Assembly (NCBI GenBank): GCA_050732995.1
Contig: JBOHSA010000104.1
Span: 1 to 46,473 of the forward strand
From: JBOHSA01 sp050732995
Lineage (GTDB): Bacteria > Gemmatimonadota > Gemmatimonadetes > Gemmatimonadales > GWC2-71-9
DNA: 46,473 nt
Reading direction: 5' to 3'
A program made the position numbers and the translations under genes. Shown here piece after piece: positions 36,441 through 46,473 of this stretch. The notes under the pieces are model-generated. The model saw only the letters and a list, made by a program, of their open reading frames with translations. It did not search any database and had not been told where the DNA came from. How positions within the stretch are numbered: the stretch's first letter is position 1; every line of letters starts with the position of its first letter.

Positions 36441-38753
36441 ATGGCGTTCCAGTGGCGGTATCTCGTCGGTGGGATCGCACTGCTCCTTCCCCGTGCCGCT
36501 CGCTCGCAGGGCGCGAACGTGGCGGAGGTGCAGGTCGCGCCCCCGACCCTCACGCTCAAGGCCGGCGAGCGCAGCGGGCTCCTCGCCACGGCGTTCGACC
36601 GCATCGGCAACGTCATTCCGACCATCCGGTTCATCTGGTCGTCCAACAACGTCAACGTCGCCCGGGTAGACAACAGCGGTACGGTCACGGGGATCGGCGG
36701 GGGCGTGGCGATCATCGAAGCCCGGGCGGGGAGCCGTCGCGGCCAGGCCGTGGTGCAGGTGACAGGCGCGGCCGCCCCCCCGTCCCAACCCGCCGGGGGG
36801 GGAGGAGGACCTCCGGGGCCCGTCGTGACCGCTCCAGGGACACCCGGCGAGGCCTCGGCCGATCCCCTCGCGGGGCAGCCCCCCGGTGCGGGGCCAGCCG
36901 CCGCGCTGCGCATTGAGCCGCCAGCCATCTATCTGCTGCCGTCGGAGAACACCCGGATCTCCCCCCGGGCGCTGCGGGGGGACGGCGGGCCTGCCGCCCC
37001 GGTGCGGGTGACCTGGAAGTCGCTGCGCGAGGACATCGCCAGCGTGGACCAGAACGGCAACGTCGTGGCGCTGTCGCCGGGCCAGGGCACCATCCAGATG
37101 ATCGGACCGAGCGGTCTCACCGCCACGGCGCCGATCGTCGTGCAGCACGCCGACATCACCATCGAGCAGCGTGGACCGATCATGCTGTCGCCGGGCGAGA
37201 GCGACACGCTGAACGTCATCGTCCCCTCGCAGAACTTCCGTCTGATCAACCCGCTCGCCCTCCAGTGGGGGTCGAGCAACCCGGCAGTCGCCCGCGTGAG
37301 CCTCACCGGCGTCGTCACGGCCGCCGGTCCGGGGAAGGCGACCCTCTCGGTCTCGGGCCTGTTGCAGACCCGGAACGTCGACGTCTCGGTCCATCGGCCG
37401 GTCGAGCTCATGGTGGCGCGGCCGCGGTGGCAGGCGGAGATCGCGCTGCCCCTCACCGGCACCCAGCGGTTCGAGGTGGAAGCGCTGGCGTCCGACAACA
37501 CGCGGGTGGCGGAGGCGCCGCTGCGCTGGACGGTGTCGGACACGTCGGTCGCGAGCTTCGACGCCGCCACTGGCGTCCTCACCGGCAAGGCCGTCGGCAA
37601 GACCACACTCGTAGTGCGCGGCCCCGGGTCGGGGCTGTCCGTCACCTGGACCGTCAACGTCATCGCGGGAACGGTCAAGCTTGCGGCGGGGCGGCTCGGT
37701 CTCCGCCAGGGCGCGAAACACGCCGTCAAGGCGAACTACGCGGACGATGCAGGCGCCCCCATCGGCCCGGCGACGAACCTCTCTTGGCGCAGCGATCGCC
37801 CGGACGTAGCCGCGGTTGGCGAGGACGGGACCGTCACGGCGCTGGGGCAGGGGCGCGCCCGTATCACCGCCACCGCGCCGGGCGGGAAGTCGGCCGCGAT
37901 GGACGTGTTTGTGCAGGGCGAGATCCTGCTCGCCAGCAACCGAGGCCGGGGCGGCAACCGCTATCAGCTGTACGCGGCGGAGCGCTCCAACCTCGCCCAG
38001 CTCCGCAAGGTCACCGAAGACACGGCCAGCGCCCTCGACCCGGCCTTCTCGCCGGACGGCTCCCGCATCGCGTTCGTCTCGTCGCGCGACGGCACGCCGG
38101 ACCTCTACTTCATGGACGCGGACGGCCGGAACCCGGTGCGGGTCACGAGCGACGCGGCGCTCGACGGGCGCCCGGCGTTCACCCCCGATGGGCAAGCCCT
38201 GGTGTTCCACACCCAGCGCACCAAGAACCAGCAGGTCTTCGTCGTCGATATCGATGGGTCGAACGCCCGCCAGCTCACCCAGGAGCCGGCAGCCAACTTC
38301 CAGCCGACGGTCTCGCCGGACGGGGGCACGATCGCGTTCGTCTCCACCCGCGAGAACAACAACGAAATCTGGCTGATGGCCCGGGACGGCTCGAGCCAAC
38401 GCGCCTTCACCAGGAGCCCCCAGTGGCGGGAGAGCTACCCCCAGTTCCTGCGCGACGGCACGCTGGCCTATCTCGTGGAGCGCCGCGAGGGCAACCGTAC
38501 CGTCACCCAGGTGGTGAAGGCCGATCTCGCCACGGGCCAGACCACGCCGCTCACGGGCACGGACTTGTTCATCGCCTCCTTCGCCATCGCGCCGGGCGGA
38601 GATCTGCTCGCCCTGGTGGTCCCGCTGCCGGGGCAGGAGCGGCGCCGCAACCCCGCCTTCAAGGTCTACATCCAGCCGGTGGGGTCGGGTACGCCCGTAC
38701 CCCTGCCCGCGGCCCCCGACGAGCAGATGGTTACGCCGGCCCTCCTGCCGTAG
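36441..38753 (+). CDS. Exported BIG2-repeat protein with C-terminal TolB-like WD40/PD40 propeller
   Basis: A 770-residue exported protein. It has a signal peptide (MAFQWRYLVGGIALLLPRAARSQG). Residues about 25-500 carry several bacterial Ig-like (BIG2) repeats, each with the pattern V-x-W-x-S-x-N/D-x-x-V-A-x-V-x-x-x-G-x-V-T (for example IRFIWSSNNVNVARVDNSG, LQWGSSNPAVARVSLTGVV, LSWRSDRPDVAAVGEDG). A Pro/Gly-rich linker lies near 110-150 from a G tract. The last third is a TolB-type propeller with PAFSPDGSRIAFVSSRDGTPDLYFMDADG and PTVSPDGGTIAFVSTRENNNEIWLM. It may bind surface or periplasmic partners. ATG 36441 is preferred to 36402. Confidence 0.88.
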   Translation: MAFQWRYLVGGIALLLPRAARSQGANVAEVQVAPPTLTLKAGERSGLLATAFDRIGNVIPTIRFIWSSNNVNVARVDNSGTVTGIGGGVAIIEARAGSRRGQAVVQVTGAAAPPSQPAGGGGGPPGPVVTAPGTPGEASADPLAGQPPGAGPAAALRIEPPAIYLLPSENTRISPRALRGDGGPAAPVRVTWKSLREDIASVDQNGNVVALSPGQGTIQMIGPSGLTATAPIVVQHADITIEQRGPIMLSPGESDTLNVIVPSQNFRLINPLALQWGSSNPAVARVSLTGVVTAAGPGKATLSVSGLLQTRNVDVSVHRPVELMVARPRWQAEIALPLTGTQRFEVEALASDNTRVAEAPLRWTVSDTSVASFDAATGVLTGKAVGKTTLVVRGPGSGLSVTWTVNVIAGTVKLAAGRLGLRQGAKHAVKANYADDAGAPIGPATNLSWRSDRPDVAAVGEDGTVTALGQGRARITATAPGGKSAAMDVFVQGEILLASNRGRGGNRYQLYAAERSNLAQLRKVTEDTASALDPAFSPDGSRIAFVSSRDGTPDLYFMDADGRNPVRVTSDAALDGRPAFTPDGQALVFHTQRTKNQQVFVVDIDGSNARQLTQEPAANFQPTVSPDGGTIAFVSTRENNNEIWLMARDGSSQRAFTRSPQWRESYPQFLRDGTLAYLVERREGNRTVTQVVKADLATGQTTPLTGTDLFIASFAIAPGGDLLALVVPLPGQERRRNPAFKVYIQPVGSGTPVPLPAAPDEQMVTPALLP

Positions 38754-38802
38754 CGTCCCTCGCCCGCCCGCCCGCCCCTCTCTCCTTCCCTCCCTCCGCC
38801 GC

Positions 38803-39852
38803 ATGCGGGCGTGCGTCCTCCGGGCCAGCGGAGATTTCGATCAGATCACGATCGCCGATCTCCCGGACCCGGGGTCGCCCGGGGCGGGGGAGATCCGGAT
38901 CGCGGTCCAGGCCGCCGCGCTGAATCACCTCGACCTGTTCGTCATCCGCGGCCTCCCCGGCGTCGAGAATCGTTTCCCGCACATCTTGGGGGCGGACGCC
39001 GCGGGCGTCGTGGACGCCGTCGGTCCCGGGGTGACGCGGGTGCGCCCCGGCGACCGCGTGATGCTCAACCCGGGCATCTCGTGCTACGCCTGCGAGTACT
39101 GCCGGCGGGGGGAGCACTCGCTGTGCGTCCGGTACCGGCTCCTGGGCGAGCACCTGCCCGGCACCCTGGCCGAGTGGGTCGTCGTCCCCGAGCCGAACGT
39201 CGCGCTGATTCCCGAGGTCGTGCCGCCGCTCGAATGGGCTGAAGCCGCAGCCTTCTCTCTCGTGACCCTGACCGCCTGGCGCATGGTCGTGGGCCGCGCG
39301 CGGGTCCAGGCGGGGGAGACGGTCCTCGTGTGGGGCATCGGCGGCGGCGTGTCGCTCGCGGCCCTGCGGATCGCGAAGCGCGTCGGGGCGCGCGTGATCG
39401 TCACGTCGTCCAGTGACACCAAGCTGGAAACGGCGCGCCGGCTCGGGGCCGACGTCACCCTGAACCACCGCACCCAGAAAATCTCCCAGGAGGTCCGCGC
39501 CCTCACCGACAAGCGGGGCGTGGACGTCGTGGTGGAGAACGTCGGCGAGGCCACCTGGGAAGAGTCGCTGCGCTGTCTCGCCAAGGGCGGGCGGATCGTC
39601 ACCTGCGGCGCCACCACCGGTCCGAAAGTGGTCACCGACGTCCGGCGGCTGTTCTGGAACCAGTACACGATCCTGGGCTCGACCATGGGCAGCGCGACGG
39701 AATACGAGGAAATCGTGCGCCAGCTGGGTCAGGGTCATCTCCGGCCCATCGTGGACCGCGTGTTCCCGCTGGCTGAGGCGCGCCGGGCGTTCGAGCGGCT
39801 GGAGCAAGGGGCCCAGCTGGGCAAGGTCGTGGTCGCCGTCGGCCATTCCTAA
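38803..39852 (+). CDS. Zinc-containing MDR-family dehydrogenase/quinone oxidoreductase
   Basis: A 349-residue medium-chain dehydrogenase. The four structural-zinc Cys are seen in ISCYACEYCRRGEHSLC. The Rossmann motif is LVWGIGGGVSLAALRIA, followed by ADVTLNHRTQKI. The catalytic-zinc site is reduced: the GHE motif reads GADAAGVV, so catalysis may not need the second zinc. These traits fit NADPH-dependent quinone/crotonyl-type reductases more than classical alcohol dehydrogenase. No substrate can be assigned. It stands alone between the TolB-like gene and gyrA with its own leader. Confidence 0.87.
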   Translation: MRACVLRASGDFDQITIADLPDPGSPGAGEIRIAVQAAALNHLDLFVIRGLPGVENRFPHILGADAAGVVDAVGPGVTRVRPGDRVMLNPGISCYACEYCRRGEHSLCVRYRLLGEHLPGTLAEWVVVPEPNVALIPEVVPPLEWAEAAAFSLVTLTAWRMVVGRARVQAGETVLVWGIGGGVSLAALRIAKRVGARVIVTSSSDTKLETARRLGADVTLNHRTQKISQEVRALTDKRGVDVVVENVGEATWEESLRCLAKGGRIVTCGATTGPKVVTDVRRLFWNQYTILGSTMGSATEYEEIVRQLGQGHLRPIVDRVFPLAEARRAFERLEQGAQLGKVVVAVGHS

Positions 39853-39863
39853 GTCCAGTTCCG

Positions 39864-39900
39864 ACTCCGAGTTAGGGGCGGAGTTTCCGTTGCTTTTCCC
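39864..39900 (+). terminator. Candidate terminator after the MDR dehydrogenase
   Basis: ACTCCG (39864-39869) and CGGAGT (39879-39884) form a 6-bp stem with a 9-base loop, then a T-rich stretch TTCCGTTGCTTTTCCC. It lies 12 bases after the stop. The U tract is interrupted, so it is weak. Confidence 0.35.
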
Positions 39901-39932
39901 TGCCTAAGTAGTTAATTTTTATTGACTTAGGC
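39890..39932 (+). promoter_or_regulatory. gyrA: AT-rich promoter/operator region of gyrA
   Basis: TTGCTT (39890-39895) and TAATTT (39913-39918) are 17 bases apart and could be -35 and -10 elements. An 8-bp inverted repeat, GCCTAAGT (39902-39909) and ACTTAGGC (39925-39932), brackets the -10 with a 15-base AT-rich spacer, so a regulator bound there could control gyrA. CCTAAGT also occurs at 39848. Confidence 0.4.
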
Positions 39933-39950
39933 CGCCCCCACGCGGCCCCA

Positions 39951-39978
39951 GACAACCGATACCCGACACCAGAAACCT
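39951..39978. repeat. Heptamer repeat array in the gyrA leader
   Basis: Four degenerate heptamers GACAACC, GATACCC, GACACCA, GAAACCT run in phase and end nine bases before the gyrA ATG. The C-rich strand is sense, as at the other gene leaders in the window. Confidence 0.65.
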
Positions 39979-39987
39979 GCCTCCGAC

Positions 39988-42525
<2,538 letters not shown>

Positions 42526-42526
42526 C

Positions 42527-43474
42527 GTGGTCACCGACCGAGACGTGCGGGAAGCCGCCGAGGGCCTTCGGGGCGTGGCGCTCCGGACCCCCCTGCTGCG
42601 CGTCGAGGCCCTGGGGGCGGGCACCTACCTCAAGCTCGAGAACCAGCAGCCGATCGGCGCCTTCAAGATCCGCGGGGCGTACAACGCGGTCCGCAAGCTC
42701 CCCGACGCCGCGCGCCGGCGCGGGGTGATCACTTACTCGAGCGGCAACCACGGCCAGGCCGTCGCGTACGCCGCCCGGCGGTTCGGGGTGCGGGCGGTGA
42801 TCGTGATGCCGGAGACGGCGCCGGCGGTGAAAATCGACGGGGTGCGGCGGTGGGGCGGCGAGGTGGTCATCGCCGGCCGGACCTCGGAGGATCGGCAGCG
42901 CCGGGCGGAGGAGCTCGCGGCGAGCGACGGGCTGGCCGTGGTGCCGCCCTTCGACCACCCCGACATCGTGGCGGGGCAGGCGACGGTGGGGCTCGAAATC
43001 GCCGAGCAGCTGCCCGACGTCGGCACGGTCGTGGTGCCGGTGGGCGGCGGCGGCCTGATCTCCGGCGTGGTGCAGGGACTCGCGACCGGCGGGAGCGGCG
43101 CCACGGTGTGGGGAGTCGAGCCGACGGGCGCGCCCAAGCTGCAGCGCTCCCTCGCGGCCGGCGCCCCGGTGCGCCTCGAGCGAACGGCCAGCATCGCCGA
43201 CGGCCTGATCACGCTCACGGTGGGCCGCGTGCCGTTCGAGGTGTTGCAGCGGCATCGCGCCCGCGTCGGCGGCGTGGTGCTGGTGGACGACGCGTGCCTC
43301 CGGGCGGCCGTGCAATTCCTCCATCGCACGTGCGGGCTGGCGGTCGAGCCGTCGGGCGCGGCGCCGACGGCCGCGCTCCAGAGCGGCGCGCTGCCGCCCG
43401 CGGACGATCACGGGCGCCCAACGGTGCTCGTCGTAAGCGGCGGCAACGTCGATCCGGCCCTGCTCGAGACCTGA
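42527..43474 (+). CDS. PLP-dependent threonine dehydratase / serine racemase-like enzyme
   Basis: A 315-residue fold-type II PLP enzyme that deaminates threonine or serine, or racemises serine. The PLP lysine is in PIGAFKIRGAYNA, the Asn loop in SSGNHGQAVAYAA, and the phosphate cradle in VPVGGGGLISG. It lacks the C-terminal ACT-like regulatory domain of biosynthetic IlvA, so it resembles catabolic or racemase-type members. GTG 42527 follows the gyrA stop at once. It is followed within six bases by the response-regulator gene, so these genes probably share a transcript. Confidence 0.9.
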   Translation: MVTDRDVREAAEGLRGVALRTPLLRVEALGAGTYLKLENQQPIGAFKIRGAYNAVRKLPDAARRRGVITYSSGNHGQAVAYAARRFGVRAVIVMPETAPAVKIDGVRRWGGEVVIAGRTSEDRQRRAEELAASDGLAVVPPFDHPDIVAGQATVGLEIAEQLPDVGTVVVPVGGGGLISGVVQGLATGGSGATVWGVEPTGAPKLQRSLAAGAPVRLERTASIADGLITLTVGRVPFEVLQRHRARVGGVVLVDDACLRAAVQFLHRTCGLAVEPSGAAPTAALQSGALPPADDHGRPTVLVVSGGNVDPALLET

Positions 43475-43480
43475 CGGCTC

Positions 43481-44926
43481 ATGCCCGCCCCCGCGACCAG
43501 CACCTCGAAGATTCTCGTCGCCGACGACGACCAATCGTTGGTGCGGACCCTCACGTGGATCCTGAAGGAGCACGGGTACGACGTGGTGGTCGCGCCCGGG
43601 GGGGAGGGGTTGCTCGCCATGGTCGAGGCGGAGCGGCCCCACCTCCTTCTGCTCGACATCATGATGCCCAAGGTCGACGGGCTCCAGCTGCTCGAGCGGC
43701 TCAAAGAGGACGAGCGGTTTCGGGACCTGCCGGTGCTGATGGTCTCCTCGATGCCCCCGGAGGACGCCACGGTGCGGGCGCTGGGCCTGGGCGCCGCGGA
43801 TTTCATCCCCAAGCCGTTCCGGGTGCGCGAGCTGCTCGCGCGGGTGGAGGCGCACCTGCGCGTGGGCCAGGCGCTGTCCCAGGCGCGGGAAGAGGCGCGC
43901 AGCCGGGCCGCCATGGTGGACATCCTCCACGAGGTCACCGACTCCCTCAAGCCCGACGAGATCTACCACATCCTGGCGCGCCGCGTGGCCCGCGTGCTGA
44001 ACATCTCCAAGTGCTCGATGGTGCTGGCGAAGCCCGGCGACCAGGTGGGCATCGTCGTCGCCGCCTACGAGAACCCGATGCTGCGCAACCTGCAGATCGA
44101 GCTGGACCGCTACCCCGAGATCCAGCAGGCGCTGTCCGCCGGCCGGCTCGTGCTGGTGGAGGACGTGCAGACCGACCCCTTGTACAACCAAGAGCGCGGG
44201 CGCTGGACGCGCGAGGGGATCAAGGTGCCGACCCGCTCGGCGGTGGCGGTGCCGTTCTCGATGAAAGACCGCCAGGTCGGCGTGTTCTTCCTGCGCACCA
44301 CCGGGGACGACCCGCCGCTCAAGCGCGCGGATGCGGCGTTCGCGGAAACGGTCATCAAGACCGCGGTCGCGGCGATCGAAAAGGCCTACGATTTCGAGAT
44401 CGCGGTCTCGGACAAGCAGCGGCTCGAGAAGCTCGCCGCCACCGACCCACTCACCGGGTGTCTGAACCGGCGCGGGCTGGCCGAGGCGCTGGAGCAGGAG
44501 CTCGACCGGGCGCGGCGCTACAACCTGGCGCTGACAATCCTGCTGGCGGACATCGACCGCTTCAAAATGATCAACGACACGCGCGGCCACATTGCGGGCG
44601 ACTCGGTTCTGCGGCAAGTTGGGGAGTTGATGCGCCGCGAGGCGCGGTCGGTCGACCTCGTGGCGCGCTACGGCGGCGAGGAGTTCGTGGTGGTGATGCC
44701 GGAGACCGCGCTGCACGGCGCGGCGATCTTCGCGGAACGGCTCCGACGGCGGATCGCGGCCCGCGACTTCGCGGATCCCGGGGAGGACCCGCTGCACATG
44801 ACCGTCAGCATCGGGCTGGCCTCCTTCCCCGACGACCGCGTGCAGAGCGCCGACGGTTTCGTCGCACTCGCCGACCAGGCGCTCTACCGGGCGAAGAACG
44901 AGGGCCGCAACCTGGTGCGCGAATGA
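43481..44926 (+). CDS. Response regulator with GAF and GGDEF domains (diguanylate cyclase)
   Basis: A 481-residue signalling protein. A receiver domain (1-125) has the acidic pocket ADDD and the phospho-accepting Asp59 (LLLLDIMMP) plus Lys in FIPKPFR. A GAF-like domain occupies about 150-310 (ISKCSMVLAKPGD, VPFSMKDRQVGVF). The GGDEF domain has RYGGEEF at 396-402 and a complete I-site (R389-S-V-D392) five residues ahead, so c-di-GMP feedback inhibition is expected. It should make c-di-GMP when phosphorylated. Its stop overlaps the kinase start (ATGA), which pairs it with a Ser/Thr kinase. Confidence 0.92.
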   Translation: MPAPATSTSKILVADDDQSLVRTLTWILKEHGYDVVVAPGGEGLLAMVEAERPHLLLLDIMMPKVDGLQLLERLKEDERFRDLPVLMVSSMPPEDATVRALGLGAADFIPKPFRVRELLARVEAHLRVGQALSQAREEARSRAAMVDILHEVTDSLKPDEIYHILARRVARVLNISKCSMVLAKPGDQVGIVVAAYENPMLRNLQIELDRYPEIQQALSAGRLVLVEDVQTDPLYNQERGRWTREGIKVPTRSAVAVPFSMKDRQVGVFFLRTTGDDPPLKRADAAFAETVIKTAVAAIEKAYDFEIAVSDKQRLEKLAATDPLTGCLNRRGLAEALEQELDRARRYNLALTILLADIDRFKMINDTRGHIAGDSVLRQVGELMRREARSVDLVARYGGEEFVVVMPETALHGAAIFAERLRRRIAARDFADPGEDPLHMTVSIGLASFPDDRVQSADGFVALADQALYRAKNEGRNLVRE

Positions 44927-46023
44927 GCCAACGCCGCTGCCCCAAGTGCGGGGCCGTCTACGCCGACACGGCCCGGTTCTGTCCCAAAGACGGCAATATG
45001 CTGGTCGAGGTGCAGGCCCGCCCGGCGCCCTCCACGCCGCCCTCCTCCTCCGCGACGCCCAAGTCGGGCAGCGGCACCGGGGTCCGCGTCCCCCCCACGC
45101 CCACTCGCCGGCCCGGCCTCGACCGCGCCTCGAGCCTCTCCAACCAGATCCTCGACGCCCGCTACCAGGTCCTCCAGAAGCTGGGCGAGGGCGGCATGTC
45201 CTACGTCTACCTCGCCAAGGAAATCGCGTCGGGCGAGACCGTGGCGATCAAGGTGCTGTCGCCCAAACTGGCGAGCGACAAGAGCTCGGTCGAACGCCTC
45301 CGCCGTGAGGCGGGGCTCGCCATGCGGCTCGACCACCCCAACGTGTGCCGCATCATGCGCCTGGGCGAGTCGGAAGACGGGCTCATCTATCTCGTCATGC
45401 CCTACCTGGAAGGGGAGCTGCTCTCGGACCGTGAGGTGAAGGGGGGGCCAATGGACCTCGCCACCGGGATCGGCATCCTCCAACAGGTGTGCGCCGGGCT
45501 GCAGCACGCCCACGAGCTGCAGATCGTCCACCGGGACCTGAAGCCCGAGAACATCATGCTCGTCCCGCAGGACGGCGGCCGCGATCGGGCGGTGGTGATG
45601 GACTTCGGGCTCGCCAAGGAGCGCCGTGCCGATCCGAGCATCGCCAAGCTCACCGCGACCGGCATCATCCTCGGCACTCCCGAGTTCATGAGCCCCGAGC
45701 AGATCCGCGGCCGCCAGCTCGACGCCCGCTCGGACGTCTACGCGGTCGGCATCGTCGCCTTCGAGATGTTCACGGGCAAGCTCCCCTTCCAGGGACGGAA
45801 TGCGCAGGAAATGATGATCGCCCGGCTGCGCGGCGCTCCCATCCCCCTGCGTCAGGCGCGGCCCGACCTGCCGGCGACGCTGGAGGCCGCGCTCGCGAAG
45901 GCGATGACCACGAACCCGGACGACCGCTACGGCACCGCCCTGGAGCTCGCGGCGGCCCTCACCGGGGAGCCGGGCGGCGGCGGCGGCGGCTTCTTCGGCA
46001 AGCTCAAGCAGAAGCTCACTTGA
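44923..46023 (+). CDS. Ser/Thr protein kinase with N-terminal zinc ribbon
   Basis: A 366-residue soluble eukaryotic-type kinase. An N-terminal zinc-ribbon-like motif (CPKCG, then CPKDG) is followed by a Pro/Ser-rich linker. The kinase domain starts near 78 (YQVLQKLGEGGMSYVYLA), with the catalytic Lys in VAIKVLSP, HRDLKPENIML, DFGLAKE and GTPEFMSPEQIRG. All catalytic residues are present. There is no membrane helix or PASTA domain; the chain ends with a glycine run (GGGGGGFFGKLKQKL). The ATG overlaps the GGDEF stop, suggesting that the two form a signalling unit. Confidence 0.93.
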   Translation: MSQRRCPKCGAVYADTARFCPKDGNMLVEVQARPAPSTPPSSSATPKSGSGTGVRVPPTPTRRPGLDRASSLSNQILDARYQVLQKLGEGGMSYVYLAKEIASGETVAIKVLSPKLASDKSSVERLRREAGLAMRLDHPNVCRIMRLGESEDGLIYLVMPYLEGELLSDREVKGGPMDLATGIGILQQVCAGLQHAHELQIVHRDLKPENIMLVPQDGGRDRAVVMDFGLAKERRADPSIAKLTATGIILGTPEFMSPEQIRGRQLDARSDVYAVGIVAFEMFTGKLPFQGRNAQEMMIARLRGAPIPLRQARPDLPATLEAALAKAMTTNPDDRYGTALELAAALTGEPGGGGGGFFGKLKQKLT

Positions 46024-46027
46024 TGTC

Positions 46028-46473
46028 GTGATCGTCCACCTTGCCCTGCTCGTGGCCCAAGCGACGACGCCCGATTCCTCGGGCACCGCGTCGTTTTTGG
46101 CCTCGCTGCGCGCCCACCGCACCGACCCCGTCCCGTTCGTGCTCGAGGCCCTGCGACGCCACCGCGTCGTGTTCCTGGGCGACATCCATCCGGCGGCCGA
46201 GCCCAAGACCATCGTGGCGGCCGTGATCGCGGCCCAGGCCCCCACGGAGCTCGCCGCGCTCGCGCTGGAAGTGGGACAGACCAATCAGGCCGTCATCGAC
46301 CGCTATCTCGCCACCGAGCCCGAGGACACGACGATCCTGCTCGATCACCCGGTGACCCTCCGGGTGCAATGGGGTGCGTCGCGCGAGTACCTGGCGATCT
46401 ATCGCGCGGTGTGGCGCCGCAACCACGAGGGTGGGGAAGGGGGGGGCGGGGCGGGGGGGGGGGGGGGGGGGGG
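46028..46473 (+). CDS. Exported ChaN/EreA-like protein, 5' part only
   Basis: GTG 46028 opens a frame to the window end (149 codons). A short hydrophobic start (VIVHLALLVAQA) fits a signal peptide. The core reads HRVVFLGDIHPAAEPK, then LALEVGQTNQAVIDRYL, which resembles the LGxxHxxxE entry of the ChaN haem-uptake and erythromycin-esterase superfamily. The last 20 or so codons are an implausible G run (EGGEGGGGAGGGG), so the true sequence stops being readable near 46430. It starts four bases after the kinase stop. Confidence 0.6.
   Translation, partial: MIVHLALLVAQATTPDSSGTASFLASLRAHRTDPVPFVLEALRRHRVVFLGDIHPAAEPKTIVAAVIAAQAPTELAALALEVGQTNQAVIDRYLATEPEDTTILLDHPVTLRVQWGASREYLAIYRAVWRRNHEGGEGGGGAGGGGGG
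46432..46473 (+). repeat. Poly-G tract at the window end
   Basis: The final 42 bases are almost only G, ending in a run of about 20. This is a likely assembly edge or G-rich low-complexity block. Confidence 0.9.

Noticed and set aside
42850..44922. Long N-terminal extension of the Ser/Thr kinase frame
   Set aside because: It runs through two clear genes in another frame; the ATGA overlap at 44923 gives the proper start.

Overview
The window reads as a piece of a high-GC, Gram-negative-type bacterial chromosome. The outer-membrane TonB receptor with a carboxypeptidase-regulatory-like N-terminal domain, the many lipoproteins, the flavin-dependent thymidylate synthase, the multihaem cytochromes, the BIG2/TolB exported protein and the outer-membrane-barrel/cupredoxin fusion together suggest a soil or subsurface Gemmatimonadota-like organism. 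That assignment is an inference; no rRNA or other phylogenetic marker beyond gyrA is present. The sequence begins inside one gene and ends inside another in a poly-G run, so it may be a whole metagenomic contig.

Layout. 1-3240: tail of a propeller-like gene, then a TonB-dependent receptor. 3240-5430: a palindrome and two very small membrane ORFs, then a leftward pair (SnoaL-like protein and a Rieske/flavodoxin fusion). 5520-10310: rightward diheme cytochrome c, octahaem-TPR cytochrome lipoprotein, an MFS transporter lacking its first two helices, and a lipoprotein. 10469-13572: EF-G-like GTPase and an SMP-30-like lipoprotein. 13576-19726: leftward block with a four-gene overlapping cluster (two ATP-grasp ligases, GNAT, KamA-type aminomutase), then thyX and a GlcD-like oxidase upstream of it. 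19840-20700: DUF116 protein, rightward. 20697-35544: a long leftward run. It holds a lipoprotein, a DUF2231 protein, a thiolase/slipin/unknown/3-hydroxyacyl-CoA dehydrogenase operon, an isopropylmalate/isocitrate dehydrogenase relative, zinc-ribbon protein, barrel-cupredoxin, dCMP deaminase, RNase H, Usp, a small protein, SelD, a membrane protein, two exported amidohydrolases and a SnoaL-like lipoprotein. 35589-46473: a decayed radical-SAM gene, a histone-H1-like basic protein, BIG2/TolB protein, MDR dehydrogenase, gyrA, a threonine dehydratase-like enzyme, a REC-GAF-GGDEF protein, a Ser/Thr kinase and a partial ChaN-like protein.

How genes may work together. KamA keeps both lysine-recognition aspartates and sits in an overlapping unit with an acetyltransferase and two D-Ala-D-Ala-ligase-like ATP-grasp enzymes; this looks like an undescribed route to an amide- or acetyl-capped beta-lysine product. 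SelD contains an in-frame UGA followed at once by a long hairpin, so the organism probably makes selenoproteins. dCMP deaminase and ThyX together could supply dTMP. Thiolase and hydroxyacyl-CoA dehydrogenase are two steps of acyl-CoA chain metabolism.

Two kinds of non-coding structure recur. One is a 7-bp tandem repeat of consensus NGGTGNN found in gene-start regions, always with its C-rich (CACC) strand as the sense strand of the following gene. The other is long G tracts (up to 14-20 G) in linkers and at gene ends; some may be assembly trouble. I saw no tRNA, rRNA, CRISPR array or insertion sequence, and no stretch above 300 bases without a gene. The longest gaps are 36251-36440, 17177-17351, 3240-3404 and 10308-10468, and their contents are listed as features or findings where anything was visible.
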